Shown here: one piece after another, positions 8,507 to 17,156 of the stretch
How positions within the stretch are numbered: position 1 is the stretch's first letter
How the letters are laid out: the number at the start of each line of letters is the position of its first letter
Source of the DNA: Phormidium sp. OSCR
GTDB lineage: Bacteria; Cyanobacteriota; Cyanobacteriia; Cyanobacteriales; Geitlerinemataceae
Reading direction: 5' to 3'
Length of the DNA: 36,772 bases
Assembly (NCBI GenBank): GCA_001314905.1
Contig: LJZT01000040.1
Coordinates: forward strand, 1-36,772
Made by a program: the position numbers and the translations under genes
Notes under the pieces: model-generated
Told to the model about the DNA's origin: nothing
What the model saw: the letters and a program-made list of their open reading frames with translations, nothing else
Databases searched by the model: none

Positions 8507-10420
8507 ATGACTGCTACACAAACCAAATTTCCCATTGATTTAGGTGCATACAAACCCCTAAAACTCGACCCCAAGGTTAAAACCCTCACTGACGAGCAAC
8601 GGGCAACCCTGAAAGCCAACATCCAACTAATGCGGGATGCCATTATCTTCTTCACCGCCACCGGTGCAGCTCGCGGTGTAGGCGGCCATACCGGTGGCCC
8701 CTATGACACCGCGCCGGAAGTGGCCATCCTCGATGCCTTTTTCCGAGGCAGTCCCGAGAACTTCGTCCCCATCTTCTTCGACGAAGCCGGACACCGGGTG
8801 GCTACCCAATATCTCATGGCGGCCCTCTATGGCGACTTACCCGCCGAACAACTGGTTCGCTACCGGGAAGCTCACGCCAAACTCCCCGGCCACCCCGAAT
8901 TGGGACTGACTCCCGGTGTGAAGTTCAGTTCTGGACGCTTGGGCCATATGTGGTCCTATGTGAACGGAGTGGCGATCGCCAACTCCCCCAAAGTCGTCTG
9001 CTGTCTCGGGTCCGACGGCTCCCAACAAGAAGGCAACGACGCCGAAGCCGCCCGCTTTGCCGTCGCCCAAAACCTCAACGTCAAACTCTTCGTCGATGAC
9101 AACGACGTCACCATCGCCGGTCATCCCTCCGACTATCTCCCCGGCTTCAGCGTCGCCCAAACCCTCAAAGGTCACGGCTTAACCGTCCTCGAAGGCGACG
9201 GCGAAGACATCGACGACCTCTATCGTCGGATGTGCGAAGCCATCACCGCCACCGGACCCGTGGCCGTGGTCAACAGCCGCAAAATGGCAGTGGGCATCGA
9301 AGGCATCGAAGGCTCCACCCATGGCCACGACGTGATCCCCGTCGATGCGGCTCTCAGCTACCTGAAAGCGCGTGGCCAAGATGCGGCCGTCAGCTTCCTC
9401 GAAGGCATCGAAAAACCCAAAAACCCCAACACCTACCTCGGTTCTGGCGACAAACTCGGCTCCAATCGCAACGTGTTTGGTCAAACCGTTGCCGAAATCC
9501 TCTCGGCTATGGATGCCGACACCCGCAAGAAGAGCGTTCTCTGCATCGACAGTGACCTCGAAGGCTCCTGCGGTTTAGGACATATCCGTAAAGCTGCCCC
9601 CGATATCTACGTCAGTGGCGGGATTATGGAGCGTAGCAACTTCTCCGCTGCCGCAGGGTTCGGCATGGAAACCGGCAAACAGGGGATTTTCGGGACCTTC
9701 AGTGCTTTCCTAGAGATGTGTATCTCGGAAATCACCATGGCCCGGTTGAACTATTCCAACGTGCTCTGTCATTTTTCCCACTCGGGGATTGACGACATGG
9801 CCGACAACACCTGCCACTTCGGCTTGAACAATATGTTCGCCGACAATGGCTTGGATGATGGCTATGAAACCCGTCTTTACTTCCCCGCCGATGCTGGCCA
9901 AATGGCGGCTGTGGTGAAAAAAGTCTTTGGCGACCCTGGTTTGCGCTTTGTCTTCTCTACTCGCTCCAAGGTTCCCAACATCCTCGACAGCGATGGTAAC
10001 GACTTGTTCGGTGACAACTACGAGTTCACCCCCGGTAAAGATGAAGTCATCCGCGAAGGCACTGCTGGCTATGTGGTGAGCTTCGGGGAAGGTCTCTATC
10101 GCGCCCTGGATGCGGTTGAACGCCTCAAGCAAGAGGGCATTGATGTGGGCTTAATCAACAAACCCACTCTCAATGTGGTGGATGAAGAGATGATGACCAA
10201 GTTGGGCAATTCTCCCATGGTCTTAGTGGTGGAAGCCTTCAACCGTCGCACGGGGTTAGGCAGCCGTTTCGGCAGTTGGTTGTTAGAACGAGGTTTCTCG
10301 CCCAAGTTCGCCTTCTTGGGAACTCACGAAGAAGGCTGTGGCGGTCTCTGGGAACAGTTCCCCCACCAAGGAATTGACTCGGATGGTATTGTCGCCAAGG
10401 TCAAGGAACTGGCCAGCTAG
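8507..10420 (+). CDS. Diverged transketolase-like enzyme
   Basis: A 637-residue thiamine-diphosphate enzyme related to transketolase but clearly different from the canonical tkt at 24192-26198. The N-terminal half keeps the transketolase landmarks: VGGHTGGPYDTAPE, FDEAGHRVATQYL, SSGRLGHMWSYVNGVAIAN, the ThDP motif GSDGSQQEG through FVDDND, and EGSTHGHDVIPVDAA. The pyrimidine domain has GIMERSNFSAAAGFG, placing a candidate catalytic Glu. Where canonical transketolase has DGPTHQP, this protein has an altered DDMADNTCHFG, so sugar-phosphate binding may differ. Start ATG 8507 has AGGA upstream. The actual ketose substrate cannot be assigned. Confidence 0.85.
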   Translation: MTATQTKFPIDLGAYKPLKLDPKVKTLTDEQRATLKANIQLMRDAIIFFTATGAARGVGGHTGGPYDTAPEVAILDAFFRGSPENFVPIFFDEAGHRVATQYLMAALYGDLPAEQLVRYREAHAKLPGHPELGLTPGVKFSSGRLGHMWSYVNGVAIANSPKVVCCLGSDGSQQEGNDAEAARFAVAQNLNVKLFVDDNDVTIAGHPSDYLPGFSVAQTLKGHGLTVLEGDGEDIDDLYRRMCEAITATGPVAVVNSRKMAVGIEGIEGSTHGHDVIPVDAALSYLKARGQDAAVSFLEGIEKPKNPNTYLGSGDKLGSNRNVFGQTVAEILSAMDADTRKKSVLCIDSDLEGSCGLGHIRKAAPDIYVSGGIMERSNFSAAAGFGMETGKQGIFGTFSAFLEMCISEITMARLNYSNVLCHFSHSGIDDMADNTCHFGLNNMFADNGLDDGYETRLYFPADAGQMAAVVKKVFGDPGLRFVFSTRSKVPNILDSDGNDLFGDNYEFTPGKDEVIREGTAGYVVSFGEGLYRALDAVERLKQEGIDVGLINKPTLNVVDEEMMTKLGNSPMVLVVEAFNRRTGLGSRFGSWLLERGFSPKFAFLGTHEEGCGGLWEQFPHQGIDSDGIVAKVKELAS

Positions 10421-10485
10421 ACAGGATTATAGTGGATAGCCAAAAATCAACCCTTGACAATTGTCGGCTATTCGTGTAAGCAAAC

Positions 10486-10511
10486 GGGGAGCAGGATAAG
10501 TTCTGTTCCCC
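10486..10511 (+). terminator. Putative terminator after the transketolase-like gene
   Basis: GGGGAGCAG (10486-10494) pairs with CTGTTCCCC (10503-10511), nine pairs with one G-U, over an 8-nt loop, then ATTTCTATT. The T-run is imperfect. It lies 66 bp past the stop codon. Confidence 0.5.
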
Positions 10512-10535
10512 ATTTCTATTCCCTATGGCCTCCCC

Positions 10536-10621
10536 CTCTTGCCTCTTGCCTCTTGCCATCCCCTCTTGGGAGGGGTTAGGGGTGGGTTATGCCTCTTGCC
10601 TCTTGCCTCTTGCCTTTTGCC
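10536..10621. repeat. CTCTTGC heptamer repeats flanking a GGGGTTAGGGG block
   Basis: Three tandem copies of the heptamer CTCTTGC (10536-10556) and three more plus a variant CTTTTGC (10593-10620) flank a segment containing CCCCTCTTGGGAGGGG, itself able to fold. Heptameric short tandem repeats in intergenic DNA are a known feature of cyanobacterial genomes. It occupies the gap between the convergent transketolase-like gene and the response regulator. Confidence 0.85.
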
Positions 10622-10630
10622 TATTCCCCA

Positions 10631-11350
10631 TCAACCTTCCCTCAACACATACCCCACACCGCGCACGGTTTGAATCAGTCGTTTATCCCCTTCATGTTCG
10701 ATTTTCAGGCGTAAATAGCGGATATAGACTTCAATCACATTCGACTCTCCCATAAATTCATAGCCCCAGACATTTTCTAGGATTTGTTCACGGGTGAGCA
10801 CTTCTCGGGGATGTTCCATGAGATATTTGAGCAGTTCAAACTCTTTCATGGTTAGGTCGATCGCCCGTCCAGAATTGCGATCGCCTCCCCGAACCCCCCG
10901 AAATGCCTGACGACTCGGCAAATCCAGCAGTAGATCCGCAAAACGTAACTGATGGGTATCCGGGTGTTCTGGCTTGAGATAAAACGCCACCATTTTCAGA
11001 AATTCATGGGAACGGTAGGGTTTAATCACATAATCATCGGCCCCGGCTTCGAGACAGGCCACGCGATCGTCTAGGGTATCACTGGCCAGCATCATCATCA
11101 CCACAGCCCGATTGCCGATGCTGCGTAGGTGTTTACAGAGCCATAACCCGGAGTTGCCCGGCAAAATGCGGTTAATGGCAATTAACCCCGGTTGCATCTC
11201 CGCCACTTGATGGAGAGCATTGTTAGCCTCATGGGCGATCGCCACCTCATAACCGGCTTCCTGTAAATCGAGGGCAATTCGTTGGGACAGGGTTGTCTCC
11301 GGTTCAACCACCAAAACCGACGATTGCAACTCTAAGCTGACAGTATCCAT
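10631..11350 (-). CDS. OmpR/PhoB-type response regulator with degenerate receiver, NblR-like
   Basis: A 239-residue response regulator with an N-terminal receiver (about 10-125) and a C-terminal winged-helix DNA-binding domain (about 135-237; LTMKEFELLKYLMEHPREVL, VIEVYIRYLRLKIE, IQTVRGVGYVLREG). The phospho-acceptor Asp that normally precedes the xxLPG turn is replaced: the strand reads GLIAINRILPG, with Asn at that place. The lysine in VIKPYR remains. Atypical, phosphorylation-independent receivers are known for NblR, the regulator of phycobilisome degradation under nutrient stress, and the overall pattern (RVACLEAGADDY) resembles NblR proteins. NblR identity is an inference, so no symbol is given. 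It lies downstream of ccmK4 on the same strand but behind a terminator. Confidence 0.82.
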   Translation of the reverse strand: MDTVSLELQSSVLVVEPETTLSQRIALDLQEAGYEVAIAHEANNALHQVAEMQPGLIAINRILPGNSGLWLCKHLRSIGNRAVVMMMLASDTLDDRVACLEAGADDYVIKPYRSHEFLKMVAFYLKPEHPDTHQLRFADLLLDLPSRQAFRGVRGGDRNSGRAIDLTMKEFELLKYLMEHPREVLTREQILENVWGYEFMGESNVIEVYIRYLRLKIEHEGDKRLIQTVRGVGYVLREG

Positions 11351-11448
11351 AGCAGCAGGCTTAAAAATATCAATAATACTGGAGAATCCACACTTGCCCG
11401 TGATCCTAGCCTGAATTTTCGCCCCAGGAGATCACTCAAAACTCAAAA

Positions 11449-11472
11449 CCCGGCGTCATCAGGAACACCGGG
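11449..11472 (-). terminator. Intrinsic terminator after ccmK4
   Basis: On the minus strand CCCGGTGT and ACGCCGGG form an 8-bp stem (one G-U) around an 8-nt loop, followed by TTTTGAGTTTTGAG. It lies 24 bp beyond the ccmK4 stop and should end the ccmK3-ccmK4 transcript before the regulator gene. Confidence 0.65.
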
Positions 11473-11496
11473 CCAACCAACACTGGACCAATGGGT

Positions 11497-11853
11497 TTAA
11501 GACCCCCCAGAGAGGGAACGGGGAAGCCGTCCTCCATTCACCGCATCCCGGAACTCTTCGACATCCGGGCCATAATCAATGGGCAGAACCGCCACAATGT
11601 TCTCATGGGGACGAGGAATAATCACCCAAGACTCCAACGTCGCCCCATAGGTTCGTTCAACGGCCGCAATTCCAGCATCCATTGCCGTCTTCACCTCCGA
11701 GACATCCCCACGGATATTGATGTTAAAGCGGGCGCTTCCCACACGGATATAGCCCACGAGGGTCACTCGTCCAGCTTTGACCATCGCGTCGGCGGCGGCC
11801 ATAACCCCTGGGAACCCTTTGGTTTCAATTGATCCTACTGCCTGCTGTGTCAC
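11497..11853 (-). CDS. ccmK4: Carboxysome shell protein CcmK4 (BMC domain)
   Basis: A 118-residue bacterial microcompartment (BMC) shell protein. BMC hexamers tile the facets of the beta-carboxysome and their central pores let bicarbonate and RuBP through. Conserved features are AVGSIETKGFPGVMAAADAM, KAGRVTLVGYIRVGSARFNI (pore-lining region), RGDVSEVKTAM and WVIIPRPHENIVAVLPID. The start is a GTG at 11853 preceded by AGGAG. The C-terminal tail beyond the BMC fold is short, as in CcmK4. The order ccmK3 then ccmK4, away from the main ccm operon, is the usual satellite locus. Confidence 0.93.
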   Translation of the reverse strand: MTQQAVGSIETKGFPGVMAAADAMVKAGRVTLVGYIRVGSARFNINIRGDVSEVKTAMDAGIAAVERTYGATLESWVIIPRPHENIVAVLPIDYGPDVEEFRDAVNGGRLPRSLSGGS

Positions 11854-12075
11854 GGTTGATCTCCTAAATTTGGCATGGTTGGGGTATGATTAACCCCCGT
11901 TGAAGGTGTATAACTTGAAGCGTTGTTATCCAAGCGCTGTGTTAACGCCTCTGAAAGCTTAATGTAGCGATGTTCAGGTCGCAATGTTCGGGTCACAATG
12001 TTCGGCCATTCGACCTTACCCAGTTAAAAAATTATCCATCATCCCCCATCGCTATGGCAAGGGAATCCCCATTTG

Positions 12076-12381
12076 TCAGCGAAATGGCTCAGTAATTTCC
12101 GTGTAGTGAATGGGTAAGACGGCAACGATATTCTCTGGGGGGTTAGGGACAATATAGTGAGACATGATTTTACCCCCAAAGGTATTTTCCACAGCGGCCA
12201 ATCCTGCCTTCATTGCTTCTTCAACTTCCGACACTGGCCCACGAAAGGCAATGGCAAATTGACCACTTTCAGCCTTGTCAAAATACACCAGCGTCACGCG
12301 AGCTGCTTTCACAGAAGCATCAGCTGCCGCTAAAATGGAGGGAAACCCCAGGCTTTGAATCATACCGACGGCAACGGGCAT
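12076..12381 (-). CDS. ccmK3: Carboxysome shell protein CcmK3 (BMC domain)
   Basis: A 101-residue BMC shell protein. The frame extends further upstream, but the ATG at 12381 gives MPVAVGMIQSLGFPSILAAA, the family N-terminus, with AGGA about 12 nt before it. Typical CcmK3 features are ARVTLVYFDKAESGQFAIAF in place of the CcmK4-like pore loop, RGPVSEVEEAMKAGLAAVEN, and SHYIVPNPPENIVAVLP. In model cyanobacteria CcmK3 does not assemble alone but mixes with CcmK4 into heterohexamers, which adjusts shell permeability. It precedes ccmK4 by 222 bp on the same strand and should be co-transcribed. Confidence 0.93.
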   Translation of the reverse strand: MPVAVGMIQSLGFPSILAAADASVKAARVTLVYFDKAESGQFAIAFRGPVSEVEEAMKAGLAAVENTFGGKIMSHYIVPNPPENIVAVLPIHYTEITEPFR

Positions 12382-12506
12382 TAGATAGAGCGTCCTCGTA
12401 GCATCAAATTGGGCTATCCCATTGTACAAGCTAACTGTACAACTCAACGGACCCAAGTTACGATTAAAAGCGACAACCTCAAAAAACGTTACGTTTCTTG
12501 ACCGCG

Positions 12507-12989
12507 ATGAACCTTCGCATCGGCAACGGCTATGACATTCACCGCCTCGTAGAAGGGCGACCCCTCATCCTAGGTGGCGTCGTGTTAGCTCACGATCGCG
12601 GCCTAGACGGCCACAGTGACGCCGATGTCCTGACTCATGCCATCATGGATGCCATGCTCGGCGCTCTCTGTCTCGGCGACATTGGCCATTACTTTCCCCC
12701 CAGTGATGAGCAGTGGCGCGGCGCCAACAGCCTCACCCTCCTCGAACAAGTCAACCGCCTCATCCACAAAAAAGGCTGGACCATTAGCAACCTCGATAGC
12801 GTCATCGTTGCCGAACGTCCAAAGCTTAAACCCCATCTTCAACAGATGCAGGAGAACCTAGCCGACACTCTGAAACTCGATCCGACGGCGATCGGCATCA
12901 AAGCCACCACCAACGAACGACTCGGCCCCGTCGGACGAGAAGAAGGAATTGCCGTTCATGCTGTTGTGCTTCTGGCCAAGACAGATTAG
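12507..12989 (+). CDS. ispF: 2-C-methyl-D-erythritol 2,4-cyclodiphosphate synthase IspF
   Basis: A 160-residue enzyme of the MEP isoprenoid pathway that cyclises 4-diphosphocytidyl-methylerythritol 2-phosphate, releasing CMP. Zinc ligands are seen in GNGYDIHRL (Asp and His) and [20 protein letters not shown] (His). [14 protein letters not shown] and [20 protein letters not shown] are further signatures. The ATG at 12507 gives the canonical N-terminus [12 protein letters not shown]; a TTG three codons earlier is less likely. Isoprenoids from this pathway feed carotenoids, phytol and quinones in cyanobacteria. Confidence 0.97.
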   Translation: MNLRIGNGYDIHRLVEGRPLILGGVVLAHDRGLDGHSDADVLTHAIMDAMLGALCLGDIGHYFPPSDEQWRGANSLTLLEQVNRLIHKKGWTISNLDSVIVAERPKLKPHLQQMQENLADTLKLDPTAIGIKATTNERLGPVGREEGIAVHAVVLLAKTD

Positions 12990-13048
12990 CAGCTAGGGAT
13001 TAGAATTGAACATTAGCCTGGAGCCTCAAGCTCACTCTTCCCTGGATC

Positions 13049-14842
13049 ATGTCTGTGCTAATTCCTCTCTCACCGCCTCCCCACCGAGTCCGACGGCTCA
13101 TCACCCTAGTTCTGCTGGGAGTCATTCTGCTGGTGAGTCTCAGTGGCTGTCAACTCGAACGCTTCCGAGTTCAAGAAGCGGCGGAGAGTCAGATCATCTT
13201 GGGACAAATTAGTGACCCCAAAACCTTTAACGCCGCCTTGAGTCAGGAGTCTCCCAATGTCTTCTCCTATATTTATGAGGGATTGGTAAACTCCGATGGG
13301 GTTACAGCTGAGGTTGTCCCCCAACTGGCGGAGTCTTGGGAAACCTCTGAAGACAATCTGCGGCTAGTGTTTACGCTGCGAGAGGGATTGCGCTGGTCTG
13401 ATGGGGAACCCCTCACAGCCGATGATGTGGTCTTTACCTTCAACGATATTTACTTTAACCGCAGCATTCCCAGTTCAACTCGTGATGTACTGCGGGTGGG
13501 AGAAACGGGTGAGTTTCCCACAATTCAAAAACTCGACGATCGCCGCATTGAAATCCTGCTCCCAGAACCCTTTTCCCCCATTTTACGAACTCTCGGGTCT
13601 CCAATTCTCCCGGAACACATCTTACGTTCAGCCGTTGAGGATGTGAATGCGGAGGGAGAACCCCGCTTTAACACCCTCTGGGGAACCGATACGCCTCCCG
13701 AGGAGATTATTAGTAATGGTCCCTATCGCTTGTCTCAATATCAGGCGGGCCAACGGGTACGCTTTGAACGCAATCCCTATTATTGGGATACGGAGGAGGA
13801 TGGAACCCGCAAGCCGCATATTGAAGAGGTGGTTTGGCAAGTGGTGGAAAATCAAGATACTCAGTTGTTGCAATTTCGTTCAGGAGGATTGAGTTCAATT
13901 AGTGTCAATCCGGCTTATTTTTCCTTACTGAAACAGGAGGAAGAACGGGGCAACTTCACGATTTATGAAGATGGCCCACAAATGGGTACGACGTTTCTGT
14001 CCTTCAACCTCAACCGGGGTAAAAATCCCAATGGGGAACCGCTAGTTGACCCAATTAAGTCAAAATGGTTTAATAATCTGGACTTTCGTAAAGCCGTGGC
14101 TCATGCCATTGATCGCCAAACGATGATCAATAGTATTTATCGCGGTTTGGGGGAAGCTCAAAATTCGCCGATTTCGATTCAAAGTCCCTATTATTTGTCG
14201 CCGGAGGAGGGACTCCCCACCTATGAGTATGATTTAGACCAGGCTCGACAACTGTTGCTTGATGCCGGGTTCTACTATGATGAGGGCGATCGCCTCTTTG
14301 ATGAAGACGGAAACCGGGTTGAATTTGAACTGATTACCAACGCAGGGAACCAAACTCGTGAAGCCATCGGCGCCCAAATTCGTCAGGATTTAAGCAAAAT
14401 TGGGATGAAGGTTAACTTTACCCCCATGGCGTTCAATAATTTGGTCAATAAGCTCGGTTCAACCCTCGATTGGGAAGCGCATCTGATTGGCTTTACCGGA
14501 GGCGTTGAACCTCACGGGAATTTGACGATTTTTGCGGTTGATGGACGTTTACATAGTTTCAATCAGGGTCGTGATGATCCCCCCATCGAGGGACGGGTGG
14601 TAGAAGATTGGGAGCGCGAAATTGAGTCTCTTTATATTCAAGGGTCTCAGGTGTTTGGGGATGAAGAACGCAAAGAGATTTATGGGGAAGCACAAATTTT
14701 GGTTCAGGAACATCTGCCTTTTATTTATCTGGTGAATCCCCTGTCAATGGCGGCGGTTCGTAATACCATTGAAGGAACTCGCTATTCAGCAATTGGCGGT
14801 GTGTTCTGGAACCTCCCGGATCTGAAAATTGCTGAAGATTAG
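13049..14842 (+). CDS. ABC transporter substrate-binding lipoprotein, family 5 (peptide/nickel type)
   Basis: A 597-residue solute-binding protein of the DppA/OppA family. The N-terminus has a hydrophobic segment ending in SLSGC, a lipobox with Cys at about residue 34, so it is anchored outside the inner membrane. Family features: SYIYEGLVNSDGVTAEVVPQ, WETSEDNLRLVFTLREGLRW, LTADDVVFTFNDIYFN and FRKAVAHAIDRQTMINSIY. Ligand is probably an oligopeptide, though this family also binds nickel complexes and glycosides. No permease or ATPase is next to it; larB follows after 12 bp, so the two may be co-transcribed. Confidence 0.9.
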   Translation: MSVLIPLSPPPHRVRRLITLVLLGVILLVSLSGCQLERFRVQEAAESQIILGQISDPKTFNAALSQESPNVFSYIYEGLVNSDGVTAEVVPQLAESWETSEDNLRLVFTLREGLRWSDGEPLTADDVVFTFNDIYFNRSIPSSTRDVLRVGETGEFPTIQKLDDRRIEILLPEPFSPILRTLGSPILPEHILRSAVEDVNAEGEPRFNTLWGTDTPPEEIISNGPYRLSQYQAGQRVRFERNPYYWDTEEDGTRKPHIEEVVWQVVENQDTQLLQFRSGGLSSISVNPAYFSLLKQEEERGNFTIYEDGPQMGTTFLSFNLNRGKNPNGEPLVDPIKSKWFNNLDFRKAVAHAIDRQTMINSIYRGLGEAQNSPISIQSPYYLSPEEGLPTYEYDLDQARQLLLDAGFYYDEGDRLFDEDGNRVEFELITNAGNQTREAIGAQIRQDLSKIGMKVNFTPMAFNNLVNKLGSTLDWEAHLIGFTGGVEPHGNLTIFAVDGRLHSFNQGRDDPPIEGRVVEDWEREIESLYIQGSQVFGDEERKEIYGEAQILVQEHLPFIYLVNPLSMAAVRNTIEGTRYSAIGGVFWNLPDLKIAED

Positions 14843-14854
14843 GGAGTATTAGGG

Positions 14855-15640
14855 ATGGATTCAGCGCAATTAGAAACGCTGCTGGGGTTGGTGGCGACGG
14901 GTGAGATGGCCCCTCAAGCGGCTCTTGACAAAATAGAGAAAATATGCTACGAGCCGGTTGGTGAATTTGCCAAGATCGACCATCAGCGGAGTTTGCGGAC
15001 GGGGTTTCCCGAAGTGATTTGGGGTCAGGATAAACGTCCTGAGCAGATTGTGGAGATTATGATGGCCATGCGCGATCGCCAGTCGCTGGTAATGGCGACT
15101 CGGGTGGGGCCGCAGGCCTATCGTGTGATTCGCGATCGCCTGCGAGATGTCCGCTACTATCCCCAGGCCCGCATTTGTGCGATCGCCCCCGACCCCCTTC
15201 CCATCCAGCATCCCGGCACTATCGGCATTGTCAGCGCCGGAACCGCCGATCTCCCCGTAGCTGAGGAAGCCGCCGTCACCGGTGAACTTTGCGGTTTCGA
15301 GGTGTTTCGCCTCTGGGATGTGGGGGTGGCGGGAATCCATCGCCTACTGAGGAATCAACATCTACTGAAACAGGCCCAGGTGTTAATTGTCGTGGCGGGG
15401 ATGGAAGGCGCGTTACCCAGTGTGGTGGCGGGGTTAGTGGATGCGCCGGTGGTGGCGGTTCCCACCAGTATCGGTTATGGGGCCAGTTTTGGCGGTCTCG
15501 CGCCCCTATTGACGATGTTAAACTCCTGTGCGACGGGAATCGGCGTGGTGAACATTGATAATGGCTTTGGCGGGGCGATGTTAGCGGGGCAAATCCTCCG
15601 CACTGGGGAAACGTTAATGCGTCAATCTACTGCTGAGTGA
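14855..15640 (+). CDS. larB: Nickel-pincer cofactor biosynthesis protein LarB
   Basis: A 261-residue protein of the AIR-carboxylase (PurE-like) superfamily. LarB carboxylates and hydrolyses nicotinic acid adenine dinucleotide, the first step to the nickel-pincer nucleotide of lactate racemase. The C-terminal PurE-like domain shows TIGIVSAGTADLPVAEEAAV, LRNQHLLKQAQVLIVVAGME, SVVAGLVDAPVVAVPTSIGY and NIDNGFGGAM. The N-terminal third has FPEVIWGQDKRPEQIVEIM. LarC and LarE are not in the window. Many cyanobacteria keep larB alone, so its role here need not be lactate racemase maturation. Confidence 0.92.
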   Translation: MDSAQLETLLGLVATGEMAPQAALDKIEKICYEPVGEFAKIDHQRSLRTGFPEVIWGQDKRPEQIVEIMMAMRDRQSLVMATRVGPQAYRVIRDRLRDVRYYPQARICAIAPDPLPIQHPGTIGIVSAGTADLPVAEEAAVTGELCGFEVFRLWDVGVAGIHRLLRNQHLLKQAQVLIVVAGMEGALPSVVAGLVDAPVVAVPTSIGYGASFGGLAPLLTMLNSCATGIGVVNIDNGFGGAMLAGQILRTGETLMRQSTAE

Positions 15641-15822
15641 GTTGAGGAGCGTGAAAAAGCGCTGACCCCCCTGAAGACTTGGCCCAGACCTACCTCTCTC
15701 CTGAGGCGTTTGGGGTGGTGATTGTGCGTCCGGGCTAAGCTGGGGGGATGGTATGGGTCTATCAGGGGGCGATCGGGCTGAGCCAGCCTAACATGGGATC
15801 AGTCCAGTCACACCACGAGCTT

Positions 15823-16032
15823 ATGAAGACGTTTACGGCCATTGTTGAGCGAGATTCTGAGACTCACCTCTATGTGGGGTATGTTCCTGGATTTCCGGGA
15901 GCGCATTCCCAGGGTGAAACCTTGGACGAGTTGCAGGAGAATCTTCGTGAAGTCATTGAGATGCTTTTAGAAGATGAGGAGGTCTTGTTTGAGACGGAGT
16001 TTATTGGCACACAGCAGATTGTGGTGCAGTAA
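15823..16032 (+). CDS. HicB-family antitoxin
   Basis: A 69-residue HicB-like protein: MKTFTAIVERDSETHLYVGY, then VPGFPGAHSQGETLDELQEN and LREVIEMLLEDE, the typical partial RNase H-like fold. The frame is open further upstream, but the ATG at 15823 fits the family N-terminus. It lacks the C-terminal DNA-binding extension of larger HicB proteins. The toxin hicA begins 3 bp after its stop, so the two are one transcript with the antitoxin first, the reverse of the classical hicAB order. Confidence 0.87.
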   Translation: MKTFTAIVERDSETHLYVGYVPGFPGAHSQGETLDELQENLREVIEMLLEDEEVLFETEFIGTQQIVVQ

Positions 16033-16035
16033 GCG

Positions 16036-16260
16036 ATGAGTAATCTTCCTGTTCTCAAGCCGCAAGAGGTTGTGCGTCTTCTCGAAGATCTCGGTTTTGT
16101 AGAAGTTCGTCAAAAGGGTTCACACAAGCAGTTTCGTCATGAGGATGGGCGGGGAACAACTGTTCCGTTTCATAAAGGGCGTGATATTTCTCCCAGACTG
16201 CTGCGGCAAATTGCCAGCGACATCGGATTAACGGTTGAAGAACTCTTAGAGTCCCGGTGA
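16036..16260 (+). CDS. HicA-family mRNA interferase toxin
   Basis: A 74-residue HicA toxin with a double-stranded RNA-binding-like fold that cleaves mRNA independently of ribosomes in its family. Visible are LKPQEVVRLLEDLGFVEVRQ, the catalytic His in KGSHKQFRHEDG, TTVPFHKGRDISPRLLRQIA, and the terminal GLTVEELLE. Nothing is truncated, and the pair with the preceding HicB looks complete. It is a small accessory module inserted between core genes. Confidence 0.9.
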   Translation: MSNLPVLKPQEVVRLLEDLGFVEVRQKGSHKQFRHEDGRGTTVPFHKGRDISPRLLRQIASDIGLTVEELLESR

Positions 16261-16449
16261 TGATCATCCCTGATAGAAAGGCTCATGATTTTAACGATTC
16301 TCTGGGTACGGCGATCGTAAGCCATCAAGTCGTAAGGGCAGAGGATTGTCAATAAGCTGCGGTAATCGCCATCTTATTCTCGCGTACCGGGACAGAACGG
16401 CTAGGGCGGCAAGGCGAAGTTTTCAAAACAAGTTCCGTATTAAATCTTC

Positions 16450-17082
16450 CTAATCCCCAACAGCCACCTCTCCCAAATGCTTTAAAATTTGCAACACTGA
16501 GCCCAATTCAGGTTCAGGATTGAGTAACGAAAACAAGCGAGAATTGGCATATCGCGCCGCTGGATTGCGAGTGGCTTTTAAAAACAAAAACTCATTGCCA
16601 TTGGTAATCATGCCAAAGGTTGAGGACGTGTGATCGCCATTTCCCAACATATAGGCCAAGGCTTGCGGAATCGCACAACTCACGGCAAAATCGCTGCGCT
16701 TGGATTCAATCACCAACAACCATAGCCGATGTTTCTGAACCAAGACATCAATTCGCCCCTGAATCACCATTCCTTCGTCTTCCATCTCTAGGGTGACACT
16801 GGGTTCGGTTTCAATGCGAAATGGCTGACGGTAAAATCCAGCTAAATCGAGTAACGGTGCCAACACCACCATTTTGACCGTGTTTTCTAATAGTGGCGGG
16901 TCTTCCATTAAGGCTAAAAAATTAGCCTTCACCCGTTCTAAAATCTGTGCTTCTATTTCGCTTAAACGGGCGTCTGCTTGTCTCCATTCCGGGAAAAATT
17001 GCTCATCTTGGCTCAATTGTAGCCCGAATTGCTTTTTTAGAGTCCTTAATGTAACCTGGTTCGCCGGGATTGTCTGAATCAT
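16450..17082 (-). CDS. PD-(D/E)XK nuclease-fold protein (type I restriction R N-domain-like)
   Basis: A 210-residue protein widespread in cyanobacteria and resembling the N-terminal nuclease domain of HsdR subunits. The catalytic core appears as GRIDVLVQKHRLWLLVIESK: Asp before the strand and the E-S-K triad. A helical N-terminal part (WRQADARLSEIEAQILERVK) precedes it. The start at 17082 is favoured over one 19 codons upstream because GGGAGG lies a few bases before it. No methylase or specificity subunit is nearby, so it is unlikely to be a restriction system by itself; its role is unknown. Confidence 0.75.
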   Translation of the reverse strand: MIQTIPANQVTLRTLKKQFGLQLSQDEQFFPEWRQADARLSEIEAQILERVKANFLALMEDPPLLENTVKMVVLAPLLDLAGFYRQPFRIETEPSVTLEMEDEGMVIQGRIDVLVQKHRLWLLVIESKRSDFAVSCAIPQALAYMLGNGDHTSSTFGMITNGNEFLFLKATRNPAARYANSRLFSLLNPEPELGSVLQILKHLGEVAVGD

Positions 17083-17156
17083 TGCCACCTCCCTCTCCTG
17101 CGATCGCCAAACGTCCCCAAAATTACCATCGATGGACATTATCTCATAAACTTACA

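Noticed and set aside
10536-10621. CRISPR-like array
   Set aside because: Units are 7-bp heptamers without spacers; there are no cas genes. This is a simple intergenic repeat.
15652-15738. Short open stretch ending LSPEAFGVVIVRPG before hicB
   Set aside because: It has no start and only about 25 codons. It may be a remnant of a toxin-like gene, but nothing allows a claim.
16261-16449. Small genes in the gap after hicA
   Set aside because: Frames on both strands are short, without ribosome binding sites or recognisable motifs.
16450-17082. Restriction-modification system
   Set aside because: The nuclease-fold protein is alone; no methylase or specificity subunit is near.
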